Part shown: one piece after another, positions 1 through 10,157 of the stretch
How the letters are laid out: each line of letters starts with the position of its first letter
Numbering within the stretch: position 1 is the stretch's first letter
Source: Macrophomina tecta
Taxonomy: Eukaryota > Ascomycota > Dothideomycetes > Botryosphaeriales > Botryosphaeriaceae
Assembly: GCA_024180945.1 (NCBI GenBank)
Contig: JAKSGN010000003.1
Coordinates: 248,001-312,000 of the forward strand
Length of the DNA stretch: 64,000 nt
Reading direction: 5' to 3'
Made by a program: the position numbers and the translations under genes
Notes under the pieces: model-generated
The model's input: the letters and a program-made list of their open reading frames with translations, nothing else
Database searches by the model: none
What the model was told of the DNA's origin: nothing

Positions 1-778
1 TCTCAAACCATGGAGCATCATAGACTTGAGCGATAAAAAGATCTGGAGTCAGCGCAGACAAGGAGCTACGGATCCACTTTCTCGCCTCTGCGCCTATCTA
101 ACAGTTACGTGACTACGAGCCCGAACCGCGGTCCGTGCAACCCTACTTTTGATTCCTAGCAGCAGGAGCACGGCATTGGCCACCAAAAGTTCCGAGACCA
201 TAGCCTCGCGGCTGTGCGGGGATGCTTGAAGATGTCATAATTCGTGGGTAACGGAAGTAATGCTATCTGCCCTGGGGACGGCGGTTAAAGCAGTCGTCCG
301 GACGTGAGTGCTATGATATTTTCTGAATAGTTACATCCGAACGCCTAACTCAACTCCACCTATGTCCGCAGTTCTCGCTACGATAATCTTGCACAGGCCT
401 CGCTTTGTGGGACGGCTACGTGAATGACTCCGGCCTATAATTATCTTATACGATCCATCTACATTATCGGGCGTGGTTACCATTGTTAGATACAGACCAA
501 GAGTTTGTTCTTTTTGATCCCTCACGCGCAGTACTCCATAAGTCATTTCCAGTGTGAGGCTATATCTTGGCACATGACACTTACAGTCAGCTCATAGAAG
601 TCTACTTTAATCATTGCGAGAGAGAAAGCTCTGAACCGATCTTTGCTCTGCTATAGATATAATTGTTGCTGAAACCTCCCAGGTCCCTATCTTACCCGTG
701 CACAGCGCGTTGACGATCCAACATTTTCCGCCAGAGGGAAATCCCTCGCCGTCCTAAGGGAGGTATTCGCGCTTGGAA
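1..778. other. Intergenic, no gene recognised
   Basis: Only short unconvincing ORFs are seen. No homopolymer tract, tandem repeat or transposon end was recognised. It lies downstream of the lactonase stop at 779, so the start may be its 3' flank. Confidence 0.5.
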
Positions 779-2146
779 TCACAGCCCCAAAAGTGCACCT
801 TTGACGGCACTGTCCAACTGCAACACCCAGACTCGCGTCTCATTCAATAACACCACCTCTCCTCCTTCCGTGAAACAGAAGTTGGACACACCGCCGTCCA
901 CCAGCACCTTCATGAGCAACGTTCCAGCCGGATTCCAGACATTCAGCCCATCGCCACAACCGGAGTAGACATTGCCCTGCGCGTCGCACTTGATCCCATC
1001 CGGAATCCCGGTGTCTGCCATGGCGAAGACACGACGATTTGCCAGAAACGGCGCGCCATGCCGGTACTGTACGTCAAATGCATATCTGTCGCAACACCCC
1101 CCCATCATCAGCGAACCATAGCCCTCCCAAAAAAAAAAAAAAGAAAAAGAAAAAATAGCTCCAAGATCAGCAGGGCACCTCGGGGGAGGCCGAAAAAAAG
1201 AGAAAAAGAAACACATACATCGTGCTCACCCTCGCATGGTCCACCGACCCGTCCCCATGCACCCACTCCGTATCCGTCACGTACACGGTCTCCGCGCCGG
1301 GCGCGAAGCAGATCCCGTTCGGCCGGCCAAACCCGTCCGCGACGACGCGCACGTTGCCCGTCGCCGGGTCGAAGCGGTAGACCTGGTTGGGCAGCTGCGG
1401 CCGCGGGCGGAAGCCTTGCTCCCAGCCGTAGATCGGGTCGGTGAACCAGATGGAGCCGTCGGCCGGGTGCACGACGACATCGTTTGGCGAATTGAAGGTG
1501 CGGCCGTGGTAGTGGGTGAGGAGGGGCGTGGAGGATGGGTGGTCGGCGGGGGATGGGTCGAGGAGGTAAAGGCCGCTTGGCTGGGCTTTCGTGCCTTGGG
1601 CGCAGAGCAGGACGTGGCCGGTGGAGGGGTGATTCACGCCGCCGTTGGGCATGGGGACGTTGTCGGCACGGAGCTCGGTCCACGTCCATGAGGCGCTGTC
1701 GGCGGGTTTGTGTAGGCGGGCGATCTTGATGTGCTGGTCGCCCGAGGGCGAGGTGATGCGGTTGCTGGTGACGAGTACGGACTTGGTGGAGGGGATGTAC
1801 ACGCCGGCCTCGTGGGCGAATGGATACGCGCAGTGTTCGAGCACGCAGGTCAGTTTTGGGGACTTGCCAAGCAGCGACAGGGCGGCCGCGTGGTATACGA
1901 GGATGGGCGTCTTCGAGATCTCGTTAGCGCCGACCGCGACTAAGTGGTGGCTTTTAAGCGTTTTTTCGGCCAAGGACAAAACCTGCAGGGCTGGTCAGCT
2001 ATGCGGGCGTAGCGCGCATCGGGGAGGGGGAAAGGGGGCCAAACCTTGACATTCGTGGGCACATCCATCTTGGGAAGACACACTTCGTCTTGCGTAGATG
2101 ATGCGGTAAGCCGAGAGAAGGGCGATGGCTTTTTTAATGTGGTCAT
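779..2146 (-). CDS. SMP-30/gluconolactonase-like lactonohydrolase
   Basis: Exons on the minus strand: 2146-2045, 1982-1219 and 1085-779, giving 390 residues. The family folds as a six-bladed beta-propeller with a bound divalent metal and opens sugar lactones or related esters. Propeller motifs seen are FNSPNDVVVHPADGSIWFTD, the metal-site type GRPNGICFAPG, and DTGIPDGIKCDAQGNVYSG near the C-terminus. Intron 1 (1983-2044) is phase 0. Intron 2 (1086-1218, 133 bp) uses the strong donor GTATGT and holds a homopolymer (T in gene sense). A GTGAGC a few bases earlier would break the frame, so GTATGT was chosen. No signal peptide is seen, so it is probably cytosolic. It diverges from the sugar-type transporter at 2479, which suggests but does not prove a joint role in sugar or lactone use. 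The substrate cannot be read from the sequence. Confidence 0.85.
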
Positions 2147-2478
2147 GAGTCGCTGAATCTCCCCTCAAAGTCAGGTCAGATGCCGACGCTACTCAAAGGC
2201 CGACGGGGCATTCCGCCGCCCTTGACCCAAAGCTTGCGCGGGGCCCCGCGTCGAGACAGTTTCATCTCCGCATAGACTCTAGATTAGCTCCGACTGTCCT
2301 CCGCATTCAAGTATCGTGGCTTGCGCACCATCCATCGGCCTTTGCTCTCGGCGAATGAACCCTACTCGAGTAGCTTGCGATTGATGTCTATAAAGTCATT
2401 GCCTTTCCCTGCACTATATCAACACAGCAAGTTTTGCCTTTGGTGGTGAGACGTCCACTCAACCCCTATTTGCCAACC
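2147..2478. promoter_or_regulatory. Shared divergent promoter, lactonase and MFS transporter
   Basis: 332 bp separate the two start codons (2146 on minus, 2479 on plus), so both genes must be driven from here. A pyrimidine-rich stretch with an ACTATATCA sequence lies just upstream of the plus-strand gene. No specific operator could be assigned. Confidence 0.55.
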
Positions 2479-4261
2479 ATGCCTCTTATTCAACTGGAGG
2501 GGCGTGCGCTGCTATCTGCCGTCACAACCCTCACCTGCATGGGCTTTTTGTTGATTGGCTTCGACAATGGCTTAATGGGTGGTCTTGTAGGCGCCACAGC
2601 CTTCAACGACACCTTCAATAAGCCAGGGGCGACGATGATCGGTCTCATAGTGGCCATTTATGAGGGTATGAAGTTTTCCTCGCATTCAGGGATTTCGGCT
2701 GATCTCGGACTTGCTACAGTTGGGTGCTTCTTCGGAGCCGTGGTCACCTCGATCATCGGAGAGACGCTGGGGAGGAAGAAAAGCATTGCCATCGGAATAG
2801 TCATCATGGTTGTTGGTGCCCTGGTTCAGGCCACCGCGTACAGCCGGGCACATTTGATTGTTGCTCGTATTGTATCCGGGGTCGGCATGGGCTTTATCAA
2901 TTCAACAGTTCCTGTCCTTCAGGCCGAATTCTCGCCGAAAGCAACTCGTGGTGTCTGTAAGTGGCCATATCGCAGGCCCCGTGTCCAGACGTCCCTAATA
3001 TGACTCAGATGTCTGCGCACAGCTCTCTACCCTCAATTTCGGAATTTTTCTGGTCTATTGGATCGACTACGCATTTTCGAGCCACAAGGCATCCTATGCT
3101 TGGCGTGTGCCTGTCATCCTTCAATGTGTCTTCCTCATACCCATGGCCTTCATTCTACTGATCATTCCCGAGAGTCCTCGCTGGCTTGCTCGCCATGACC
3201 GGCCCAAAGAAGCACTGGAGGTTCTCCTGCGTCTCCACAAACATAACGCAGCCCCGGCGGAAGTGGCGGCCCTCCACGCGGACATTGTGCACACTGCAGC
3301 AATGGAGGCCTCCATCGGAGCTGGGTCTTGGAAAGACTTGTTGAAGGAAGACGAGATCAAGAGCCGGACGCGTCTCCTGATCGCTTGCTCCATCCAGGCT
3401 TTCCAACAACTTGGGGGCATCAACGCAATCATATGTGAGTAGCCTCTTGGTGTGTTGCAGGATGTTCGCTGACACCACCCCAGATTATTCGGCCACGCTG
3501 TTCAAGAATTCCATTGGCTTCTCAGACCACATGTCGGCTTTGATGAGTGGTTTCCTCCAGACATGGTTTTTCTTGGCCTCCTTTATACCCTGGGCACTCA
3601 TTGACCGCATTGGGCGCCGCCCCCTTCTTCTGTCCATGATATCCGTGATGGCTGCCGCTATGGCCGTCCAAGCTGCCTTGATCTACCAAGTCCAGCATAA
3701 GACTAGTATCCAACGTGCGTACATTTCCTGCCTATGTCATTAGCGTATTAACAATTTTGGCAGATGCTGCGGGTATCGGAGCGGCTTTCATTCTTTTCTT
3801 GTACCAAGGAGCATTCACCATTGGCTTCCAGGCCACAGTTTGGGTTTACCCGTAAGTGTGTTGAAGGTTATTCCTAGATATTAGCGCTGACTCCTTCCCA
3901 GCTCCGAAATCCTGCCCCTGCGCCTGCGTCAACGAGGATCGTCCATCTCCACAGCAGCAAACGTAAGCCTGACCCCCGCACTAGGGCACATAGGAGTACT
4001 GATAAGGTGAAAAAGTGGATCATCAACTTCGCGGTTGTGCAATTTACGCCTCCAGCAATCGCCAATATCGGATGGCGCACGTACATCATTTTTGCGGTTT
4101 TGAACACGGCGTTCCTCCCGGTCATCTACATCTTCTACCCCGAAACAAAGGGTATGCAGCTGGAGGACGTTGATCGTCTTTTCTCCAAGACCGGAGAGTT
4201 TGAGCGGGAAAGCATCCGCGAGAAGGGTGTTGTTGAGCACGTCGAGGAGATGAATGTGTAG
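2479..4261 (+). CDS. MFS sugar-type transporter
   Basis: Exons 2479-2665, 2720-2956, 3009-3434, 3484-3714, 3764-3851, 3902-3962 and 4016-4261, giving 491 residues. This is a plasma-membrane hexose or other polyol/sugar symporter of the sugar porter family. Hallmarks in order: GFDNGLMGG in helix 1, GRKKSIAIG in the first cytoplasmic loop, PESPRWL after helix 6, QQLGGINAIIYYS in helix 7, DRIGRRPLL, PSEILPLRLR after helix 10, and PETKG after helix 12. Length is normal. The first ATG in a good context is 2479; upstream in-frame codons contain no ATG. The last acceptor was set at 4015, after a CTGAT branch, because it gives the usual ANWIINF junction. All six introns are 49-54 bp. The substrate cannot be told. 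Confidence 0.88.
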
Positions 4262-5204
4262 TTGAAGCAAATTTTCAGAGATACCTACGCTCGTCAAATT
4301 ATCCTCAACATTGTTGCTCTTTACATGCCTCGACTCCTTGTTACAAGGTCGGCGGCAGCGACCTCGGCCACTCCAGTGCAGGGGATAAAGAGAAAATGCC
4401 GCGCCAAATTGAACAGGTCCGTGGAAGTTGAAGCAGACGTTTTGGACGTAAATGTTATTTGAATCAAGGAACATTTGCATCTCGTTAGCTGCTTCAACGC
4501 CTTACAACCGACTTTGCTGTTGTTTGACGTTTGGACGTTCAACGCCAGCCAGTCCGACGGTGAGGTCAGTGGACCAAACAGATTTAAGCGAGTTGGATTG
4601 GGGCTGAAGCACGGTCAATGTGCTGGCCTGAAGGATGCGAATGGTACGCGTCCTGATAGCGGGGGCGAGCCGGAAAGCAAGGCTCACGAGTCGTGGAAGC
4701 GCCACGACATCGCAAAGGAAGCCGAAAAGCGATAGTGCCAGGCCGACCCAAGCTTTCCTTGGCTCCAACGGGGCAATGCTTGACCGACTCGCTGGGGGAC
4801 ACAGACGCCCCGCTGCTTGTAAGTGGGTGGATCAGCACTTGCTGCCGTCAGCACTAGTCGGCTCAGAAACGGCGCTGGCAGTGGCTGAGCGCCCCCCTAC
4901 GGCGCAGCTGACGGCGCAGCCAGTCTACGCGGACGCAACCGCCGTCCTTTGAGCCCTCAGGAACTAAGACTAGCCCAAAAGGAGCCACCTACGCGAGCGA
5001 GGTAAGTATGGCGAGTTTGCGAAGCCGCATCTACACCTCCAGCGCGCATATCCACCATGTACGGCCAGGAAGTATCCAGCAGCGCTATCTCAGCCCCCGT
5101 GCTGCGGTCGGCGGCGCCGATACACTCAGTATCTCTCATATATAGCTGATGCCGCAAGCCGCTGTCGGCCTCTATCGACTGCACTTCTACTCCAAATTGC
5201 AACC
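4262..5204. other. Intergenic, 3' flank of MFS gene and promoter of disrupted Ost-alpha gene
   Basis: No coding region was recognised in 943 bp. The last few hundred bases would be the promoter of the gene starting at 5205; a TATATA-like stretch lies near 5138. No repeat or transposon end is visible. Confidence 0.5.
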
Positions 5205-5314
5205 ATGCTTGAAAGTCTCAAGAACTCGACCTGTCCGGTCCCAATCTCCACGGAGCACGCAAAGCCTCTGAGTGTTGGCATCACCTTGCATCGTCTTCTC
5301 ATCTATGTGGCCGC

Positions 5315-5322
5315 ACCATGCG
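5315..5322 (+). repeat. Target site duplication, left copy
   Basis: ACCATGCG, identical to the copy at 8183-8190. It is part of the host coding exon. Confidence 0.95.
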
Positions 5323-5343
5323 CAGGGTGGCAATCAATTCAAT
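5323..5343 (+). repeat. hAT left terminal inverted repeat
   Basis: 21 bases, beginning CAGGGTGGCAAT. They match the reverse complement of 8162-8182 at every position; the match ends at base 22. Confidence 0.93.
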
Positions 5344-5698
5344 AATATTGACGGTCAATCAATATTGACCAATGTCTTGGCAATCAATCAATCAACTGAG
5401 GTCTGTCATTTTCGTCAATCAATCAATTGCTCCGGGCCAGTTGATTGACGATATTGATTGACGGCTTACCTTGTATAGAAAGCAGCTTTGATGATCATCT
5501 CGCTCTTGTGGCGCTCAAGCCACGTCAGGCTAGCCTTTTATCTGATACACTCTTGGCACACAACGTGTCGGGCACATTCTCTTGGCAGCTAGTATATAAA
5601 CGCTCTCTCAGAATGGCTAGAAGGGACAGCTGAATCTGCTCTTTCAGATCCGTTCTACATTTTCTCAGCAGCTCAGCAGCAACTCTCCCACTATCAAG
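5344..5698 (+). promoter_or_regulatory. hAT left subterminal region and transposase promoter
   Basis: Positions 5350-5465 hold repeated CAATCAAT/ATTGATTG words in both orientations, including paired inverted copies around 5352-5366 and 5416-5463. Such subterminal repeats are typical transposase binding sites in hAT elements. A TATATAAA box lies at 5593-5600, about 100 bp before the transposase ATG. Confidence 0.7.
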
Positions 5699-7945
5699 AT
5701 GGACTCTAGCAACGATCAACACTCTGTTTTAAGCCTCTCTAGCGCGCCCACTAGCCTCTTTTCCTCTCAACAGGACTCAGATCCTGCGCAACCCACCAAT
5801 CTTGCCGTTGATGGCCGAGGACCTGTACGCGAAGGGTGGGAGTACTTCCCATGGCAGAAATTCCGTGGATATCATGTCACAGAGTCAAAGCAGCGCAGCG
5901 GGTGGACTTGGGAGCACGCATATGACATTGAGGACGTAGAAGGGCGTACCCGCTGGGTCTGTATGTACTGCGTGCACAAGAAAGCCCACAAACCAGCTAG
6001 CTTCGCTGCTGCTGGCACTGATAATCAGGCAAGGCACCTGGTGACTGAGCACAAGGTTGAGGATCCTACAGGGAAGCGTCACGTCAAACGGGCCAAGATT
6101 TCAGTTGCTCAGCGGCTTGGACTGGATACGAATAGGCCTTCAGAGCAGGCTATTGTCAATCGCCTTGTCACATCATTCAATCCGGCGTACTTCCAGCAAC
6201 TACTCACTGATTGGGTCTCATCCGATAACATTCCTTTCCGCAAGCTTGAAAGCGAGAGATTCAGGCGCGTTCTTAGCTATTTGAATCCTGCAGTAACGTC
6301 TACTGGCAGCCTTCCAACACACTCTACTGTTCGTAAATGGCTACTTGATGAATTCAACCGCCATAAAGGGATCGTTGCTGAGCTTCTTCAGAGCTCACCT
6401 GGCCTTATACACCTTGCCTTTGACGGCTGGACGTCGTGTAATCACCTCTCTCTACTCGGTATTAACGTCTTCTTCCTTACGTTCTCTGGCACGCTTCGCA
6501 AGTTCCTTATTGGCCTCCCACACGCCGAAGGACGGCATACTGGTGACAGCCTTGCGGAAGAGGTAGCCCAGATAATTATGGAATGGGGCATTGGAGGGCA
6601 ACTTGGCTACTTTGTCACGGATAACGCGTCAAACAACGACACGTGCATGGACGCGCTAGCTGAAGAGTTTGGCTTCAATCACAAGCACCGCCGCTTGCGC
6701 TGCATTGGCCATATCATAAACCTGGTAGTCCGCCAGATCCTCTTTGGCAAGGAAGCTGACGCGTTCGAGAACGACTGCGCTCAGCCAAAGGAGCTACTCG
6801 CTGAGCTCCTACTCTGGCGCAAGAAGGGCCCTATCGGCAAGCTTCACAATATCGTCCACTGGATTCAGCGCTCAAACCTTGTCTATCAGAGACTGCACCA
6901 ACTTCAGCGGAACGAGCAAGCGTTGACTGGCGAAAACGGCCCTACCTACGAGGTTATAGAAGATAATGCGACACGATGGAACTCTACCTCCGCCATGATT
7001 GAGCGCGCAATCAAGCTACAGTCAGTCATTGACGCCCTCGTCCTCCACGAAGTTCAAGAATGGGATAAATACGTCAAGCCTCGCACTGCTAGTAGGACTC
7101 AGCCAATGCCAGCTAAGACAAAGAACAAGCCGGCAATCGTGGATGATTATCTAACCTCAGATGATTGGGCAACTCTTGCTGAATATCACTCCATCTTGAA
7201 GCCTTTTCATGAAGTCACAATCAGGCTACAAGCCAACCCAACTAGTGGTAGGTTTGGCGGCTTATGGGAAGTCCTTCCATGCATGGAGTACCTGTTGAAC
7301 AAGCTGGAGGAGGTCAAGATCCGCACAGATCAGTATCCTGACTCTCACTTCAAGGTGAACATCAATTTGGGGTGGGCTAAGCTAGATGAGTACTATCAGC
7401 TCCTTGATGATACTCCAGCTTACGTCGCAGCTTGCGCCCTTCACCCTGCCTACCGCTGGGAGTGGATTGAGGATCAGTGGGCATTCAAGAAGAGCTGGAT
7501 CAAGAAGGCAAAGGCAGCTGTTCTAAAGCTCTGGAAGGATGAGTATCAGTCAATTGCTATTGCTGAGGACCCACAGCTACCGCAGAAGCGTAAACGCGAA
7601 CATCTCAGCGAATTTGACAGCTGGCTTGCTGCCTCCAGGAGGACCAAGCATCTAGATCTGACCGAGGATGAGTACACCTACTGGCAGCTCGATACCTCTC
7701 CTACAGATGACGCAGTCACCAATCCAGTTGATTACTGGATACTACGCCGCCAGCAATACCCCCGCCTATCACGTATGGCTCTGGACCTCTTTTCTATACC
7801 GGCAATGTCGGCAGAGGTGGAGAGGATATTCAGTTTGGCAGGACAAATGGTGACGCCATTGCGCAATAGGCTGGAGGCCAATACTATAGCAGTTGGGCAG
7901 ATACTACGCTCATGGAACGCAGAAGGCATCATTGAAAGAAGTTGA
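5699..7945 (+). CDS. hAT transposase, intact
   Basis: 748 residues without introns. The enzyme cuts out and reinserts the surrounding element in the nucleus. An N-terminal BED/C2H2-type zinc finger is visible: C88, C91, H113 and H118, with WVCMYC and RHLVTEH. The RNase H-like core shows FDGWTS (D242) and VTDNASNNDTCM (D308), followed by the CIGHIINLVV motif and DNATRWNST. The C-terminal dimerisation segment contains IPAMSAEVERIFSLAGQ and RNRL; E708 in VER is the likely third catalytic acid. All expected blocks are present and no stop or frameshift is seen, so it is likely functional. The start is the first ATG, 99 bp after a TATA box. Confidence 0.93.
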   Translation: MDSSNDQHSVLSLSSAPTSLFSSQQDSDPAQPTNLAVDGRGPVREGWEYFPWQKFRGYHVTESKQRSGWTWEHAYDIEDVEGRTRWVCMYCVHKKAHKPASFAAAGTDNQARHLVTEHKVEDPTGKRHVKRAKISVAQRLGLDTNRPSEQAIVNRLVTSFNPAYFQQLLTDWVSSDNIPFRKLESERFRRVLSYLNPAVTSTGSLPTHSTVRKWLLDEFNRHKGIVAELLQSSPGLIHLAFDGWTSCNHLSLLGINVFFLTFSGTLRKFLIGLPHAEGRHTGDSLAEEVAQIIMEWGIGGQLGYFVTDNASNNDTCMDALAEEFGFNHKHRRLRCIGHIINLVVRQILFGKEADAFENDCAQPKELLAELLLWRKKGPIGKLHNIVHWIQRSNLVYQRLHQLQRNEQALTGENGPTYEVIEDNATRWNSTSAMIERAIKLQSVIDALVLHEVQEWDKYVKPRTASRTQPMPAKTKNKPAIVDDYLTSDDWATLAEYHSILKPFHEVTIRLQANPTSGRFGGLWEVLPCMEYLLNKLEEVKIRTDQYPDSHFKVNINLGWAKLDEYYQLLDDTPAYVAACALHPAYRWEWIEDQWAFKKSWIKKAKAAVLKLWKDEYQSIAIAEDPQLPQKRKREHLSEFDSWLAASRRTKHLDLTEDEYTYWQLDTSPTDDAVTNPVDYWILRRQQYPRLSRMALDLFSIPAMSAEVERIFSLAGQMVTPLRNRLEANTIAVGQILRSWNAEGIIERS

Positions 7946-8161
7946 GGACTCTATACACGCGGGAGTAGCTATAGCTAGCAAGAGTTAGCTAGATTGTATG
8001 GCTATCAATCTCAACACTATGCCAAGCATCACGAGATTTTGCTACGTGAACCGTGTGTCAATCAATTCAATTCAATCAATATCAACACCTTATTGATCAA
8101 TCAATTTGACCTTATTGGAAAATCCTATCAATCAATCAATCTGGACCCGATATTGACGTTG
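7946..8161 (+). repeat. hAT right subterminal region
   Basis: From about 8058 to 8161 it is packed with TCAATCAAT and ATTGAT words, mirroring the left end. The 3' end of the transposase transcript must also lie here. Confidence 0.7.
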
Positions 8162-8182
8162 ATTGAATTGATTGCCACCCTG
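8162..8182 (-). repeat. hAT right terminal inverted repeat
   Basis: Reverse complement of 5323-5343, ending ATTGCCACCCTG at the right border. Confidence 0.93.
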
Positions 8183-8190
8183 ACCATGCG
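8183..8190 (+). repeat. Target site duplication, right copy
   Basis: ACCATGCG, immediately after the right inverted repeat. Host coding sequence resumes at 8191. Confidence 0.95.
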
Positions 8191-9393
8191 TCGCCATCGC
8201 TTGCTGTGTCTCTCTTTTTCTGGTTTCAAAACATCTGCACAGATATACCAGGCCAGCGGAGCAGCGCCAGATTGTGCGGCTGATAATGACGCCCTTCTTC
8301 TACGCCATCTTCTCCCTGTTGGCGCTCATTTTCTACGGGGCTCACGACTATCTCACGCCCCTGCCTGATCTCTACGAGGCCTTTGCTTTGACCTGCTTGT
8401 TCATTCTGTTCATACATTACAGCCGAAACCCCACTGTTCGGAACGAGCAGGGTTTTACCAGGGCCACTACAAGGAATGACTTTGACGAAAGCGTTCCCCT
8501 TGATATCCAGGTACGTTTGCCCTCCCACACTCCACCGGTTATGCGCCTCGGTTCCTGACACCCACGTTCTCCAGAGGGCATGGATATTTGCTTTTCAATA
8601 TCCGCTCGTGAAGACAACTCTCACCATCGCGCAGCTGGCATCCACAGCCACTGGCACCTATTGTGAGGCCTCAAGGTCCATCCACTTCGGACATTTCTGG
8701 GTAGGCGCACCTCCGTCGATCCCATGACCCAGGGACTGATTGAATTCACAGATCCAACTTATCGGAAATGTCTCCCTCTCCTTCTGCTTCATTACCATCG
8801 TGCGGTTCTATGGCAAGAACAAGTCCCGCATGACGGTGCACCAACCGGTGTTGAAGCTGGTCTCCTTCAAACTCATCGTCTTCGTCATCTTCCTCCAGTC
8901 CCTCGTCTTCAACTTTATCCCAACGCCCACGGGTCTCTCGTCCAACGGCACAGTATCGCCTCGAGACATCAAGTATGGGATTGGCTCCTTCCTCGTTTGC
9001 GTTGAGATGGTCTTCTTTGCCATCGGCTTCCACTTCAGCTTCCGCAGCCGCATGTACCATCCCTCCGAACGTGGCACCAACAAGGCGATGTCATTTGGGG
9101 CTGCTGTGTTCGATGCTGCCAACCCATCGGATCTTGTGATGGATATAATGCAGATGTTCTCCACTCAAAAGACTGCCAAGTATGCGCCGCAATCTCAGCA
9201 CCCCCGTCCGGACGAGTACGCTCAGCGGAGTCCATCTGCACACCCGCTTGTCCCTCAGAACGTAGTGCAGAGGCCCATCTCTCCACTACATATGCCATCG
9301 CAACAATCTAGTCCTCAGGAACCCCCGATGTACTACGACGCAGGCAATCTGCACTATCTTGGCACGGATACTGCTTACAAAGCCCACCCTTGA

Positions 9394-10157
9394 GAACTGG
9401 GGAGCTCACTTTAACTACGCGAAGTGGCCACCTTCACTTGACCCAGACATGACAGTATTTCGCCTCGGGCTCCTTCTGTTGCTTTTTCCCTTTTTTTTCC
9501 CCACAGGGGATCGCTTTTGTGGGGGCACACAGCGCCATGTTATCAGCTTTAGACCGTCGATTTCCTCCATATACCCATCTGTACATGACGGAATAGACAT
9601 ACGACCTTCCACATCCGCCTTTACAACTTGCTTTTCCACCACTACTTAAAAACGGCTGCTGCTGCTGTCTTGTCTGCAAAGAATCTTACCGAGCCCTGTC
9701 ATCACCCCGCATCGTTTGGTGGATACTTCCCCGCACGAGTTACCATCCATGCAGCTCACTCGCAAGGAATGTAGCCCACACGACCTCGCGCTGTTGGTAG
9801 ATGCGAGGAAAAGATCAGCATGCGAAATTTCAAGTCTGTTGAGATAAAGAGTTGCAAGAATATGTCCCTCCTGTATCCCCGAACTCTTCCTTCTCCTCAA
9901 CCAACTGTCCAGAAATATGTCCAGTATGGTGCCGTTGTTGGAAAATGACTAATTGGCAGCCTTGATTCAACTGATGAAGATGAGTTCCCATAGATTTTGG
10001 CATATCTAGTAGAGGGAGGCCGTACGGGCTTCCCTTATACCTATTCTACCTACTAGGGTAAAACGGGTATGTAACTTGCTTACCTGCTGAGACAGGTGTG
10101 CAACGAGTATAAGACATAACTGAATCCAAAACACTACTGAATCAAATATTCCAACAG
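9394..10157. other. Intergenic, no gene recognised
   Basis: A T-rich stretch (9480-9501) follows the Ost-alpha stop and may be its 3' end. A CTGAAT branch-like site with CCAACAG at 10151-10157 suggests an acceptor, so a short 5' exon of the next MFS gene may be hidden here. No ATG-bearing exon in the right frame was found. Confidence 0.45.

Larger units (their letters stand above)
5323..8182 (+). mobile_element. Complete hAT-superfamily DNA transposon
   Basis: The element is 2860 bp. It is bounded by a 21-bp perfect terminal inverted repeat starting CAGGGTGGCAAT and flanked by a perfect 8-bp duplication, ACCATGCG, which is the target-site length expected of hAT elements. One intronless transposase gene (5699-7945) fills the middle. 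Both ends carry many CAATCAAT or ATTGATTG words that may bind transposase. The intact ORF, exact duplication and undamaged host exon argue for a recent insertion, and the element could be autonomous. No RIP-like AT enrichment or stop codons are seen. Confidence 0.95.
5205..9393 (+). pseudogene. Ost-alpha/TMEM184 (DUF300) membrane protein gene split by a hAT transposon
   Basis: The host exons are 5205-5322 continuing at 8191-8510, then 8575-8700 and 8752-9393. The transposon and one copy of its target duplication (5323-8190) are the insert. With the insert removed the lengths add to 1206 bases, that is 401 residues in one uninterrupted frame, so the gene was intact before insertion. The family is a seven-helix solute carrier (organic solute transporter alpha; vacuolar or plasma membrane in fungi). 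Hallmarks are the N-terminal NSTCPVP, LPDLYEAFALTCLFILF, the QYPLVKTTLTI stretch and GRLVCVEM-like helix FLVCVEMVFFAIGFHF; the C-terminal tail from about 9100 is polar and rich in Pro, Gln and Ser. As it stands, translation from 5205 meets TAA at 5343-5345, within the inverted repeat, leaving about 46 residues. No other lesion was seen in the host part. Introns 8511-8574 and 8701-8751 look normal. Confidence 0.9.

Noticed and set aside
1058..2049. Long overlapping ORFs on both strands over the lactonase
   Set aside because: They are Arg/Ala/Pro-rich shadows of the GC-rich lactonase exons; only the minus frame with propeller motifs makes sense.
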